Shown: piece after piece, positions 50,714 through 59,090 of the stretch | Numbering within the stretch: the first letter of the stretch is position 1 | Layout of the letters: each line of letters opens with the position of its first letter | Origin: Hyphomicrobiales bacterium | GTDB lineage: Bacteria > Pseudomonadota > Alphaproteobacteria > Rhizobiales > Beijerinckiaceae | Reading direction: 5' to 3' | Assembly (NCBI GenBank): GCA_900470095.1 | Contig: UBZM01000005.1 | Coordinates: 199,583-263,582, forward strand | Length of the DNA: 64,000 nt | Notes under the pieces: model-generated | What the model was told of the DNA's origin: nothing | Database searches by the model: none | What the model saw: only the letters and a program-made list of their open reading frames with translations | Translations under genes and position numbers: made by a program

Positions 50714-51826
50714 CTACACCGCCGCCCAGCGTCCCTCGCGGAAGCTCCGGGCGGCGGCCTCGACCGTGCGTTCGATGCGCAGACCGGTCTCGAAATCGAT
50801 GAGATGGGCCGGCTCGCCGGCGATGCTCCGCATCAGCTCGCGGCATTCGATGATCTTGAGCTCGTTGAAGCCGAGCCCGTGGCCGGGCGCAGGGACGAAG
50901 TGGTCATAGGGCTCGTGCGCCGGGGCCGTCAGGATGCGGCGGAAGCCCTGCAGGTCGCTGCGCCCGTCGGCCGTGTACAGCTCGATTTCGTTCATCCTCT
51001 CCTGGTCGAAGCTGATCGTTCCCTTCGCCCCGAAAACCTGCACGAAGATCCGGCCCTTGCGGCCCCAGGCGCAGCGATTGAGCGCGACGAGCCCGGACGC
51101 GCCCGAGGCGAGGCGCAGCAGGAGGGTCGCGATGTCGTGCGTCTCGACCGGTCGCGCGCCGCCCTCCGGCCGCGGACGCGTCGGATAGGGCCTGGCCATG
51201 TCGGCCATGACCTGCGCCACCTCGCCGACCAGCACCTTGAGCAGCGAGAAGGCGTGCACGCCGAAATCGTCGAGCGCGCCATGGCCCGATTGTGCCGCGC
51301 TCTTCCAGGAGAAATGGGCTTCGGCATCGGCCATGAAATCCTCGTCCATCTCGACGCGGACATGGTTGACCGGCCCGATGGCGCCTTCGCCGATCAGCCG
51401 CGCCGCCAGCCGGATGGCCGGGTTCTGGATGTAGTTGTAGCCCAGCACCGCGACCGTTCCGGCCGCCCGGGCGGAAGCCAGCATCGCTTGCGCATCGGCG
51501 AGGCTCGTCGCCATCGGCTTCTCGCACCAGACATGTTTGCCGGCCTCGAGCGCTGCGATCGCCATCTCGGCATGGAAGGCGTTGGGCGTGGTGATCGAGA
51601 CGATGTCGACATCGGGATGGGCGACGAGCGCTCGCCAGTCGGCGGTGGACTGGGCGAAGCCGAACTCGCGTGCCCGTCTTGCAGCCAGCGCATCGTCCAG
51701 CTCGCACAGCATGGCGAGCCTCGGGCGCGCCACATCGCCGAAGACCGGGGCAACCGCGTTCCAGGCCAGGGCATGGCACTTGCCCATATAACCGGTGCCG
51801 ATGAGGCCGACGCCGAGTGCGCGCAT
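50714..51826 (-). CDS. Gfo/Idh/MocA family oxidoreductase
   Basis: The 370-residue protein has GLIGTGYMGKCHALAW (NAD loop), VWCEKPMATS (catalytic Lys) and ALDDFGVHAFSLLKVLVGEV in the substrate domain. It is the fourth member of this family in the window. No transporter adjoins it, so the substrate is open; sugar or inositol derivatives are usual. It converges on the acid phosphatase gene. Repeat copy B lies just upstream of its start. Confidence 0.9.
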   Translation of the reverse strand: MRALGVGLIGTGYMGKCHALAWNAVAPVFGDVARPRLAMLCELDDALAARRAREFGFAQSTADWRALVAHPDVDIVSITTPNAFHAEMAIAALEAGKHVWCEKPMATSLADAQAMLASARAAGTVAVLGYNYIQNPAIRLAARLIGEGAIGPVNHVRVEMDEDFMADAEAHFSWKSAAQSGHGALDDFGVHAFSLLKVLVGEVAQVMADMARPYPTRPRPEGGARPVETHDIATLLLRLASGASGLVALNRCAWGRKGRIFVQVFGAKGTISFDQERMNEIELYTADGRSDLQGFRRILTAPAHEPYDHFVPAPGHGLGFNELKIIECRELMRSIAGEPAHLIDFETGLRIERTVEAAARSFREGRWAAV

Positions 51827-52163
51827 GCAAGTTCTCCCGAGCTTGGGGGATGGTTGTTCAGGTCAGGGTAGAGGTTGGGCTCTAGATCATCGGGTCGGAT
51901 ATCGTATCCGATCCGATGATCTAACCTTTTGTGTCTGCATCGGCTTTCTCGAAAACCGCAATCCACGTTTCGGGCCGGTGCTTTAGACCGTGCCGCCGAA
52001 CCCCGCCGAGAGCGTGCAGTTCCTGGCCGCCAGCCATCAGGTTCTGCAGTTCGTCCATGGCAATGTCGGATTTTGTACGGAATGGCGAAAGGCTGCGCAG
52101 CGCCCCTGCATTGTGATGACATCGACCTTTGGCGGCGCCCACGCGCGCGCCTCGGCCACGTCT
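51827..52163. other. Intergenic region, 337 bases, holding repeat copy B
   Basis: Besides the palindromic repeat (51881-51986), the rest of this gap shows no supported gene. It lies between the oxidoreductase gene and the PepSY-like gene, both on the minus strand. Confidence 0.5.
51881..51986 (+). repeat. Dispersed palindromic repeat, full-length copy B
   Basis: The left half is an almost perfect 18-base hairpin (51884-51901 with 51905-51922, loop TCG, one G-T pair). After CTTTTGTGTC comes the right half, TGCATCGGC (51936-51944) to GCCGGTGCTTTA (51974-51985), whose ends are inverted. Similar sequence occurs at 42788-42892 (same orientation) and, right half only, twice at 58628-58732 (opposite orientation). 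Confidence 0.75.
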
Positions 52164-52607
52164 TCAGTCGTCCCTGTCGAAATCGATCAGCTGCCCATCG
52201 GCTGCAAATTCGGCATCGAACTTGGTCCCGTCGGCAAGGCGGCCTTCGATCTTGATGCGTCCGCCTCGCTCGAACTCAATCCGTTCGAGCGTAGCACCGG
52301 CGGGCCAGGACGGGTTCTGCAGCACTGGGGCCGGAACCAGCGAGCGGATCTGGTCAATGGGAAAGAGAGCGCGCCCTCGTGCTTCGATTTCATCGATTTC
52401 CCCGTTCTGCTCCAGCTCGACCTTGATGCGCGCGCCGCCCGGCAGGGTGCCGTAGACATATCTGCCATAGGCGATGTGCGGCTTCGGGCGGGTCTGAATG
52501 TCGGTCAGGCCGAGCTCCAAAATGGATCGCGGGAGGTCTTGGGCGGCAAGCATGCCGGGGTAGGCGAAGCTTGCCGCAAGCGCCGTGGCTACGAAGATTC
52601 GCTTCAT
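52164..52607 (-). CDS. Small exported protein, PepSY-like
   Basis: The 147-residue protein has a signal peptide (about 1-22, AYPGMLAAQ) and a beta-rich domain with VYGTLPGGARIKVELEQNGE and GRIKIEGRLADGTKFDAEFA, reminiscent of PepSY-type modules. The family assignment is tentative. The start at 52607 has GAGAGGA nine bases upstream; an in-frame ATG three codons earlier is too close to that site. It follows the cytochrome c gene on the minus strand. Confidence 0.7.
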   Translation of the reverse strand: MKRIFVATALAASFAYPGMLAAQDLPRSILELGLTDIQTRPKPHIAYGRYVYGTLPGGARIKVELEQNGEIDEIEARGRALFPIDQIRSLVPAPVLQNPSWPAGATLERIEFERGGRIKIEGRLADGTKFDAEFAADGQLIDFDRDD

Positions 52608-52786
52608 CGTTTGCATTCCTCTCCGCTGTCGATCTCGCAGCAGGCCGGCTGCCGACGTCGCGACACCGCGCCGACAGTGCCAGAGTCGGGCGGCAAGCAG
52701 AAGTCGTCCCAACCGGGGGGCAGACCCGCCCGGCGGCTCCGGCACATGTCGGCACCATGGCCGAAGGCCGTCGCCGCCGGCAGGTC

Positions 52787-53101
52787 CTATTGCTGGGACA
52801 GAATCCACTTCACCAGACCTTCGGCCTCCTCTGGCGAAACGCCGGGTTGAGGCGGCATCGGCATCTGACCCCAATTGCCGCCGCCGCCCTTCACGACCTT
52901 TTCGCTCAAGGCCTTGAGCGCGGTTTCGTCCTTGGCGTAGCGCTCGGCCACGGCCTTGTAGGCCGGGCCGATCATCTTCCGTTCGATGGAATGGCAGGCC
53001 ACGCAGTTTTTGCTCCTGGCCAGTTCCGCGCTGGCGAAGGCGCCCGACGAGGACAGAATCGCGACGAAAGCGGCTGCGGTGAGGTGGCGAAAGTCAAGCA
53101 T
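52787..53101 (-). CDS. Class I c-type cytochrome
   Basis: The 104-residue protein has a signal peptide (to about AFASA) and one heme-binding CVACH motif after NCVACHSIERKMIGPAYKAV, with the distal Met ligand probably in MPMPP. The sequence resembles cytochrome c551/c552-type carriers. It should be periplasmic. It lies 223 bases downstream of the PQQ-type sugar dehydrogenase on the same strand and could accept its electrons. A putative terminator lies between them, so it may have its own promoter. Confidence 0.9.
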   Translation of the reverse strand: MLDFRHLTAAAFVAILSSSGAFASAELARSKNCVACHSIERKMIGPAYKAVAERYAKDETALKALSEKVVKGGGGNWGQMPMPPQPGVSPEEAEGLVKWILSQQ

Positions 53102-53282
53102 GGGCAGGTTTCCCATCATGCGCGATCCGGCTCGGGCGGTATCGCAGGCCAGTGATCGAAACAAAGCGACCGGCAACAGCGCAGCACCATCATCGGCTCG
53201 GCGGGCGGACCCGAACCGGACATCCGGTGCCGGAAGCGGCTGCGAAATCCGGTCGCGTCCTCTGCGGGCGCGGGCGAAAGCT

Positions 53283-53314
53283 CAGCCGCGTCGCCCCTGC
53301 GGGAGACGCGGCTG
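53283..53314 (-). terminator. Putative terminator after the sugar dehydrogenase gene
   Basis: A perfect 10-base stem (CAGCCGCGTC at 53283-53292 with GACGCGGCTG at 53305-53314) is followed, on the minus strand, by AGCTTTC. The T-run is short, so termination may be weak. Position just past the stop codon at 53325 supports the call. Confidence 0.55.
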
Positions 53315-53324
53315 CCGATCAGGC

Positions 53325-54602
53325 TCAGTTGGGCTTGAGCTGGTAGACGTCGCCCTGGTCGGTGGCCACGTACATGCTGCCGTCCGGCGCCTGCACGACG
53401 GAGCGGAAGCGTCCGGCCGGCATCGGCAGGGACACCGTGCTGCGCGTCGCGGACGCACCGTCGGGCGTGATGTTGAGCACGTCGAGACGGTTGCCGACCG
53501 GTGTGCCATGGATGCCGATGCCCATGAAGGTCACGACCATCCGGCCGTTCCAGTCCTTCCATTGCGGGCCGTTCAGGAACACGCATGACGACATGCCCTG
53601 CGAGAGCGTGTCGTTGTTCCACGCCGGCTTCATTGCGTTGGGATAGGTCTTGGTGTCGGTCATCGGCATGAAGGCCGAGCGCTCCTTCGGATCGACCGCG
53701 CCCATCTGGTTCGGCGAGTATCCGCAATATTTGTCGGGGCAGTCGGCGCGGCCGGCCATGTTCGGGCGCGGATCCCAGCCGCCATTGCCGCCGGCGGTCA
53801 GGGCCGTCACCTCGTCGCTATGCCAGGGGCCGTTCTCCGCCGTGTAGGGCTGATTGGTGCCGGGGCGGAAACAGATGCCTTGCGGATTGCGATGGCCGTA
53901 GGTGAAGACGCGGGCATCGAAGCCCTGCGGCGGGTTGTTGCCCGGCGCGGCCTTGCCGTCCCGGTCGATGCGCAGCACCTTTCCGCCCATGCGGGTCGGG
54001 CTTTGCGGCACCTCGCCATTATGGGTGTCGCCCGTCGTCACGTAGAGGAAGCCGTCGGCGGGGCCAAAGCGCAGGCGCCCGCCATTATGCGCGCCGGCAT
54101 CGCCGAAGGGATGGTTGCTGGGCGCCGCCTTGTAGACGATGTCGGTGACGATATCCTGCCGGTTCGAGACCTTGGTCAGATCGGGATTGACCGTCAGCCG
54201 CAGCACCCGATTGGTTCCTGGCGCGGTCATGTTCGATGCCGAGGACACGTAGATGAAGCGGTTGGTGGCGAAGTCAGGGTCGATCGCCACACCGCTCATG
54301 CCGGCCTGGCCGCTGCAGAACAGGTCGGATGCGGTCTCAGGGTAGTTCTTGGAATCCTTGATGCCGAGCAGGGCGTTGATCTTGCTCGACGGCAGCCGGA
54401 CCGAGAGCCCGCCGCATTTCTCGGTGAAGAACATCGTGCCGTCGGGCAGGAAGGCCATGTCCCAGGTCAGCTCGCGTCCGGACATCACGGTGGTGCTGGT
54501 GAGTCCGGGCGTTCCACTTGGGCTTTGGGCCGCCGCCGCCCCGGGCAGGGCGAGTGAGGCCAGTAACGTATAGGGCAACACGAAGCGAATACGTCGAGTC
54601 AT
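53325..54602 (-). CDS. PQQ-dependent sugar dehydrogenase (soluble glucose dehydrogenase-like, Gdh-B/Ylii family)
   Basis: The 425-residue protein has a signal peptide (about 1-25, GAAAAQ) and the six-bladed beta-propeller motifs of the PQQ-sugar dehydrogenase family: LTWDMAFLPDGTMFFTEKCG, GAHNGGRLRFGPADGFLYVT, the cofactor-contact GDTHNG and YGHRNPQGICFRP. It should oxidise a sugar in the periplasm and pass electrons onward. The start at 54602 has GGAGGAG upstream; longer frames are less likely. No pqq synthesis gene is in the window, so the cofactor must come from elsewhere or outside. Confidence 0.9.
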   Translation of the reverse strand: MTRRIRFVLPYTLLASLALPGAAAAQSPSGTPGLTSTTVMSGRELTWDMAFLPDGTMFFTEKCGGLSVRLPSSKINALLGIKDSKNYPETASDLFCSGQAGMSGVAIDPDFATNRFIYVSSASNMTAPGTNRVLRLTVNPDLTKVSNRQDIVTDIVYKAAPSNHPFGDAGAHNGGRLRFGPADGFLYVTTGDTHNGEVPQSPTRMGGKVLRIDRDGKAAPGNNPPQGFDARVFTYGHRNPQGICFRPGTNQPYTAENGPWHSDEVTALTAGGNGGWDPRPNMAGRADCPDKYCGYSPNQMGAVDPKERSAFMPMTDTKTYPNAMKPAWNNDTLSQGMSSCVFLNGPQWKDWNGRMVVTFMGIGIHGTPVGNRLDVLNITPDGASATRSTVSLPMPAGRFRSVVQAPDGSMYVATDQGDVYQLKPN

Positions 54603-55107
54603 CGATGTCTCCTCCGAGTTATCGAGCATCCTTGAACGGTCAGCGATCTGCCGGACCTGGGCCGAAAGCATTGTTCGACAGATCGATTGTTATGCGAGCG
54701 TCAAGGATCGCGCAACATCGTTTCGCGGGGGTGGAGGATGCCGATCGCGTACGTCGGACTTTGGGTCAAGGCTGATCTTGGCTGCCAACCGCCCGTTCCG
54801 ATATTGGCGATGACGAGACAGCTTCCGCAAGAGGATAGGTACCGGGGGTGCAGCGCGAAATGCCGTCATCCGAGAGCATACCCATAGGTCATGCCGGGGT
54901 TACCGTGCGTGACCTGGTGATCGATCAGCCAAGGGGCGAACTTATTGTCTAGGCCAAGAAAGCCGGGGAGATGTAATCCAGAACATGTCTGGATTATTCT
55001 CGGCTTCCGTCCGGCAGCTGCTTTACGCAGCACAAGACCAGCGTCCCCCTAGCAATTTGCCCCGAACGTTCGCAGATTATGTGTTGGGTTGCAGTTGGGA
55101 TCGAACC
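54603..55107. other. Divergent intergenic region, 505 bases
   Basis: It lies between the sugar dehydrogenase gene (-) and kup (+). A dyad AATCCAG (54975-54981) with CTGGATT (54989-54995) stands about 110 bases before kup. No coding frame is supported, and no known potassium riboswitch could be recognised by eye. Confidence 0.45.
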
Positions 55108-57015
55108 ATGACTGCCAACAGCGTTCAGGTGACGAGACCGCCCGCAACCCTGCCGATCGCAGCCACGCTCGGCGCTCTCGGCGTCGTCTATGGCGATATC
55201 GGGACAAGTCCGCTCTATGCCTTGCGGGAAGCGGCGAGGGCGGCGAGCCAGGGCGGCAGCCTCGGCCAGGATGCGGTGCTCGGCATCGTCTCGCTCATCC
55301 TGTGGGCGCTGATCCTGATCATTTCCATGAAATATGCGCTGCTGATCCTGCGCGCCGATAATCGCGGAGAGGGCGGCATCGTCGCCATGCTGGCCCTGCT
55401 CTCGGCCCGCAACGCCGAGCCTGGAAGCTGGCGCGCCTATCTTCTGGTCGTCGGCCTGATCGGTGCGGCGCTGCTTTACGGCGACGGCGCCATCACCCCG
55501 GCGATCTCGGTGCTGAGCGCCGTCGAAGGCCTGAAGCTCGACGCACCGGCGCTGCAGCATGTCGTGGTGCCATTGACCGTGGTCATTCTGATCGGCCTGT
55601 TCGCCGTCCAGAAGAAGGGCACCGGCTTCATCGGCGCGATCTTCGGGCCGGTCATGCTCTGCTGGTTCATCATCATCGCGCTGCTTGGCCTCCACGGCAT
55701 CGCCCGGGCGCCCGGCGTGCTCGCGGCGCTCAGCCCGCTCTACGCCGTCACATTCCTGATCCACCAGGATTTCCATGTCAGTTTCGCCATTCTCGGCGCA
55801 GCATTCCTGGCCGTTACCGGCGGCGAAGCCATGTATGCCGACATGGGACATTTCGGCCGCCTGCCGATCAGGCTCGCCTGGTTCGGCATTGCCCTGCCGG
55901 CGCTCGTGCTGAACTATTTTGGCCAGGCCGGGCTCCTGATCACCGACACTGCCGCGCTGGATAATCCATTCTACCAGCTGGCGCCGGACTGGGCGCATTA
56001 TCCGCTCGTCGCCTTTGCCACGGTGGCGACGGTGATCGCCTCGCAAGCCATCATTTCCGGGGTTTTCTCCCTGACCCAGCAGGCGATCCAGCTCGGCTTC
56101 CTGCCCCGCATGCATATTGCGCACACCGCGAGCCACGAGATCGGCCAGATCTATGTGCCGCTGGTCAACTGGCTGCTGGCGGCAGCGACGCTCGGCGCGG
56201 TGGTCGGCTTCGGCTCGTCCGACGCGCTGGCCGGCGCCTATGGCATTGCCGTCTCCCTGCTGATGGCGATCACCACCCTGCTGGCCGCGCTCGTCGCGCT
56301 GCACTGGGGCTATCCGCCGGTGATCGTGATTGCGGTCAACGGCTTCTTCTTCGTCATCGACTGCATCTTCTTCGCAGCGAACACGACCAAGCTGTTTGAA
56401 GGCGGCTGGTTTCCGCTGCTGCTCGCCGGAGCCGCCGCCTTCGTGATGCTGACTTGGCGCGCCGGCGTTAAACTGGTCGAGCGGGCGCGCCGCAAACTGC
56501 GCCAGCCGGAGGAGGAACTGATCGAGAGCGCGGTCGCCACCTGCCGTTCGCGGCTACCCGGAACCGCCGTCTTCATGGCGTCTGCTCCCCATGGCGTGCC
56601 GCTGGCGCTGACGCAGTTCGTCCGCCACAACCGCGTCCTGCATGAGCGCATCCTGCTGGTGACGGTCGTCATCGCAGAGGTTCCCCGCGTCGAGGAGGAC
56701 GGCCGGGTCGAGGTGATCGAACTCCATGAAAGCATCACCCGGATCATCCTGCATTTCGGCTTCATGCAGTATCCAAACATCGCCGACGGACTTCGGATGG
56801 CCTGCGAACAGGGCAGGCTGCCCGGAGTGGACCCTGCAGAGATCACCTATTTCATCAGCCGCGAGACGATCATCCCGAGCGAGGAGGTCGCCGGCATGGC
56901 GGTCTGGCGGGAGACGCTGTTTGCTTTCCTGCAGCGCAATGCCGAGCGTTCGGCTGCGTTCTTCGGCGTGCCGACCAAGCAGGTGGTCGAGCTCGGAACC
57001 GAGATCGAGATCTGA
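55108..57015 (+). CDS. kup: Potassium uptake protein Kup (KUP/HAK/KT family)
   Basis: The 635-residue protein has the family signature GVVYGDIGTSPLYALRE at the start of helix 1, about twelve helices to residue 450, and a C-terminal cytosolic domain of about 170 residues. It imports K+ by proton symport. Length fits the usual 620-640. The ATG at 55108 was chosen; an open frame back to 54985 adds residues with no family match and crosses the dyad. It is monocistronic. Confidence 0.95.
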   Translation: MTANSVQVTRPPATLPIAATLGALGVVYGDIGTSPLYALREAARAASQGGSLGQDAVLGIVSLILWALILIISMKYALLILRADNRGEGGIVAMLALLSARNAEPGSWRAYLLVVGLIGAALLYGDGAITPAISVLSAVEGLKLDAPALQHVVVPLTVVILIGLFAVQKKGTGFIGAIFGPVMLCWFIIIALLGLHGIARAPGVLAALSPLYAVTFLIHQDFHVSFAILGAAFLAVTGGEAMYADMGHFGRLPIRLAWFGIALPALVLNYFGQAGLLITDTAALDNPFYQLAPDWAHYPLVAFATVATVIASQAIISGVFSLTQQAIQLGFLPRMHIAHTASHEIGQIYVPLVNWLLAAATLGAVVGFGSSDALAGAYGIAVSLLMAITTLLAALVALHWGYPPVIVIAVNGFFFVIDCIFFAANTTKLFEGGWFPLLLAGAAAFVMLTWRAGVKLVERARRKLRQPEEELIESAVATCRSRLPGTAVFMASAPHGVPLALTQFVRHNRVLHERILLVTVVIAEVPRVEEDGRVEVIELHESITRIILHFGFMQYPNIADGLRMACEQGRLPGVDPAEITYFISRETIIPSEEVAGMAVWRETLFAFLQRNAERSAAFFGVPTKQVVELGTEIEI

Positions 57016-57327
57016 CGCCTGCCAGGCGAGGCACGCCATCCCCGGCGTGGCATGGAAGCCCAGCTCCTCCAGTGGGCTGGCCCGCGAGGCGACGCGGGGC
57101 ATTGGCGCCGCGCGAGGCCCGTGTCCTGGGCTGGACCGGCCCGCCATCCCCCAGGCCAAACGTCCACGCGAAAATTCACCCCCCCCTGCGGAGTATCGCG
57201 ACGTCCGCTGTCAGGGGCCCGGGGTGGCTGGAGAATGCCCCCTGAACCGGACAGCATCCGAGTTCCGACTTCGAGGGGAAACGGCTAATGAGGCGGGCGA
57301 CATCAGCAAATCCCAGGGAATGCCAGG
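57016..57327. other. Intergenic region, 312 bases, no gene seen
   Basis: After kup there is a short dyad (CACGCC at 57032-57037 with GGCGTG at 57044-57049) that might form part of a terminator, without a U-run. The remainder has C-rich sequence and no supported gene. Confidence 0.4.
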
Positions 57328-57702
57328 ATGACAGAGCCCGCCACGATCCTCTTGAGCCGCGTCAATGGCCACGGCGCCTCCGCGAGCGGGCAAAGTAGCT
57401 GCCTCGATTTGACGGACAGCAATGGACGTCGCTTCATCCTTCACATTCCGCGCCTGCTCGAAGGGGATTTCCTGTCGCGGTTCGAAGCTGCCGCCATGCA
57501 CGCCGCCGAACTGCGCGGCTCTCCTTCACATGCCGATGTTGTCAACGCCGTCCTGGCCGAACAGACCAGTTTCGTGAAGGCGGAGGATGGAACCTTGATC
57601 CTGAGGACGAAAACCCGCTCCGGCGTGGATATCGATATCAGCTTCGACGAGACCACCGTTCTTGGACTTCGCGCATTGTTGAAAACCCGACCAGCGCGCT
57701 GA
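57328..57702 (+). CDS. Hypothetical 124-residue protein
   Basis: The protein is soluble with no signal peptide. It has an N-terminal polar region (to about 30), then LDLTDSNGRRFILHIPRLLE and a C-terminal part, TLILRTKTRSGVDIDISFDE, that looks beta-rich. I recognise no family. The ATG at 57328 has AGGG about 12 bases upstream. The stop lies within a GC hairpin (GCGCGC at 57694 and 57704) followed by CTTT, a possible weak terminator. Confidence 0.65.
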   Translation: MTEPATILLSRVNGHGASASGQSSCLDLTDSNGRRFILHIPRLLEGDFLSRFEAAAMHAAELRGSPSHADVVNAVLAEQTSFVKAEDGTLILRTKTRSGVDIDISFDETTVLGLRALLKTRPAR

Positions 57703-57839
57703 GGCGCGCCTTTCGCCGAGACGGCGCTGAACCTGCGGCGATGCCGCCTCAGGATGTGGCGTTCCTGACGCCAGGCGTCTCGGCGCTGTGTTCAGGCGAT
57801 GCCTGGTCGAGCAGAGACGGCAGTCTCGGCCTTGCGCCT

Positions 57840-58592
57840 CTATTGTCCCGGCAGGGTCAGGACCAGCGGTCCGTGGCGCGAGGCAATGACGGTGTGCTCG
57901 TATTGGACCGTGAGGGCTCGCGGCTGGCTGTAGAGGGTCCAGGGGTCGTCGCCATCTTCGGCGAATTCGGCGCCGAGGGACAGGAAGGGCTCGATGGTGA
58001 AGACCAGCCCCTCCTGCATGACCCGGCGCTCGGAGGCATCGGGCCAGGTTGCGATCTCGGTCGGCTCTTCATGCAGCGACAGGCCCACGCCGTGGCTGGC
58101 GAGGTTGCGCACCAGCGTGTAGCCGTTCTTTCGCGCGAAGGTGCCGACAGCCTGTCCGATGCCGGCAAGTGGCTTGCCGGCGCCGACCTGGCGCAATCCT
58201 GTCCACATCGCCCGGCGCCCGTCCCGGCACAGCCGCTCGACCGCGCGCGTCACGGGCGGCACGGCAAACGACGCCCCGGTATCGGCGAAGTAGCCGTCCT
58301 TCTCCGCGGAGACATCGATATTGACCAGGTCACCCGGATTGATCCTGCGGGCACCCGGGATGCCATGCGCGATCTCTTCGTTGACGCTGATGCAGGTCGC
58401 TCCGGGAAAGGCGTAGGCCAGTTCCGGAGCCGGGCGGGCCCCGGCGGCTTCCATGAACGCGCGCCCGATCTGATCGAGTTCGAGCGTGGTCATGCCGGGC
58501 TCGACGGCCTTGCCCATCACCTCGAGCGTGTTGGCAACGATGCGCCCGATCTGCTTCAGCCCGGTCAAATCGTCGTCGTTCGTCACCGTCAT
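57840..58592 (-). CDS. map: Type I methionine aminopeptidase
   Basis: The 250-residue protein has all five metal ligands of methionine aminopeptidase: NIDV, FADTGASF, ASHGVGLSLHEEP, FTIEP and YEHTVI. It removes the initiator Met from nascent proteins in the cytosol. It is a compact form without the N-terminal SH3-binding extension. The start at 58592 has AGGGGAA upstream. A longer frame to 58676 would read into the dispersed repeat and is rejected. It is probably a second copy beside an essential map elsewhere, but that cannot be seen here. Confidence 0.93.
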   Translation of the reverse strand: MTVTNDDDLTGLKQIGRIVANTLEVMGKAVEPGMTTLELDQIGRAFMEAAGARPAPELAYAFPGATCISVNEEIAHGIPGARRINPGDLVNIDVSAEKDGYFADTGASFAVPPVTRAVERLCRDGRRAMWTGLRQVGAGKPLAGIGQAVGTFARKNGYTLVRNLASHGVGLSLHEEPTEIATWPDASERRVMQEGLVFTIEPFLSLGAEFAEDGDDPWTLYSQPRALTVQYEHTVIASRHGPLVLTLPGQ

Positions 58593-58627
58593 GTCGTTTC
58601 CCCTGGCAAAGCCGGATGAGGCTCTAC

Positions 58628-58732
58628 AGCATCGGCCCGAAAAGTGGAGCGCGGTTTTCGGAAAGAGCCGATGCAAAGAAGGCTAAAGCATCGGCCCGAA
58701 AAGTGGAGCGCGGTTTTCGGGGGCGATGCAAG
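58628..58732 (-). repeat. Dispersed palindromic repeat, two tandem half-copies (C and D)
   Basis: Two nearly identical units, AGCATCGGCCCGAAAAGTGG onward (58628-58678) and again from 58686 to 58732, lie in direct repeat. Reversed, each reads GCATCGGC...CGAAAACCGCGCTCCAC...TTTCGGGCCGATGC and matches the right half of copies A and B. They lie upstream of the methionine aminopeptidase gene. Confidence 0.8.
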
Positions 58733-58800
58733 ACCCAGGCTGTCGGCCGCGGCTTAAGCTACTCCCGATCTCTGTAGAATCGGCGGGGACCGGCTTGCCG

Positions 58801-59022
58801 TCAGCGGCAGACGCGCCTGCCGTTGATGATCGTGCAGCCGCGTCGCACGGGCGCGACAACCACGGCACGCGGGGCGACCGGGCGACGCACTGCGACCGCA
58901 CCGTTCGGCCCCGCACAACCAGCTCGCACGACGCCGCGTGCGCAGACCACGGCGCTGGCCTCCGTCGGAGAGAGGGCAGCGGCCAAGGCCAAGGCTCCGA
59001 GGCCGAAGATGGCATATTTCAT
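58801..59022 (-). CDS. Small secreted four-cysteine protein
   Basis: The 73-residue protein has a signal peptide (about 1-23, PTEASA), then VVCARGVVRAGCAGPNGAVA and an ending with GCTIINGRRVCR, giving four cysteines that could form two disulfides. Proteins with this spacing are common and uncharacterised in Hyphomicrobiales. Predicted periplasmic or secreted. A GGGACC-type ribosome site precedes the start. Confidence 0.8.
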   Translation of the reverse strand: MKYAIFGLGALALAAALSPTEASAVVCARGVVRAGCAGPNGAVAVRRPVAPRAVVVAPVRRGCTIINGRRVCR

Positions 59023-59090
59023 GTCGTGGTCCCTTTTGGAGTTTAAGAGTGGGAAGGTTCCCAGAGGATCAAAGCTTGGCGATGAGAGGA

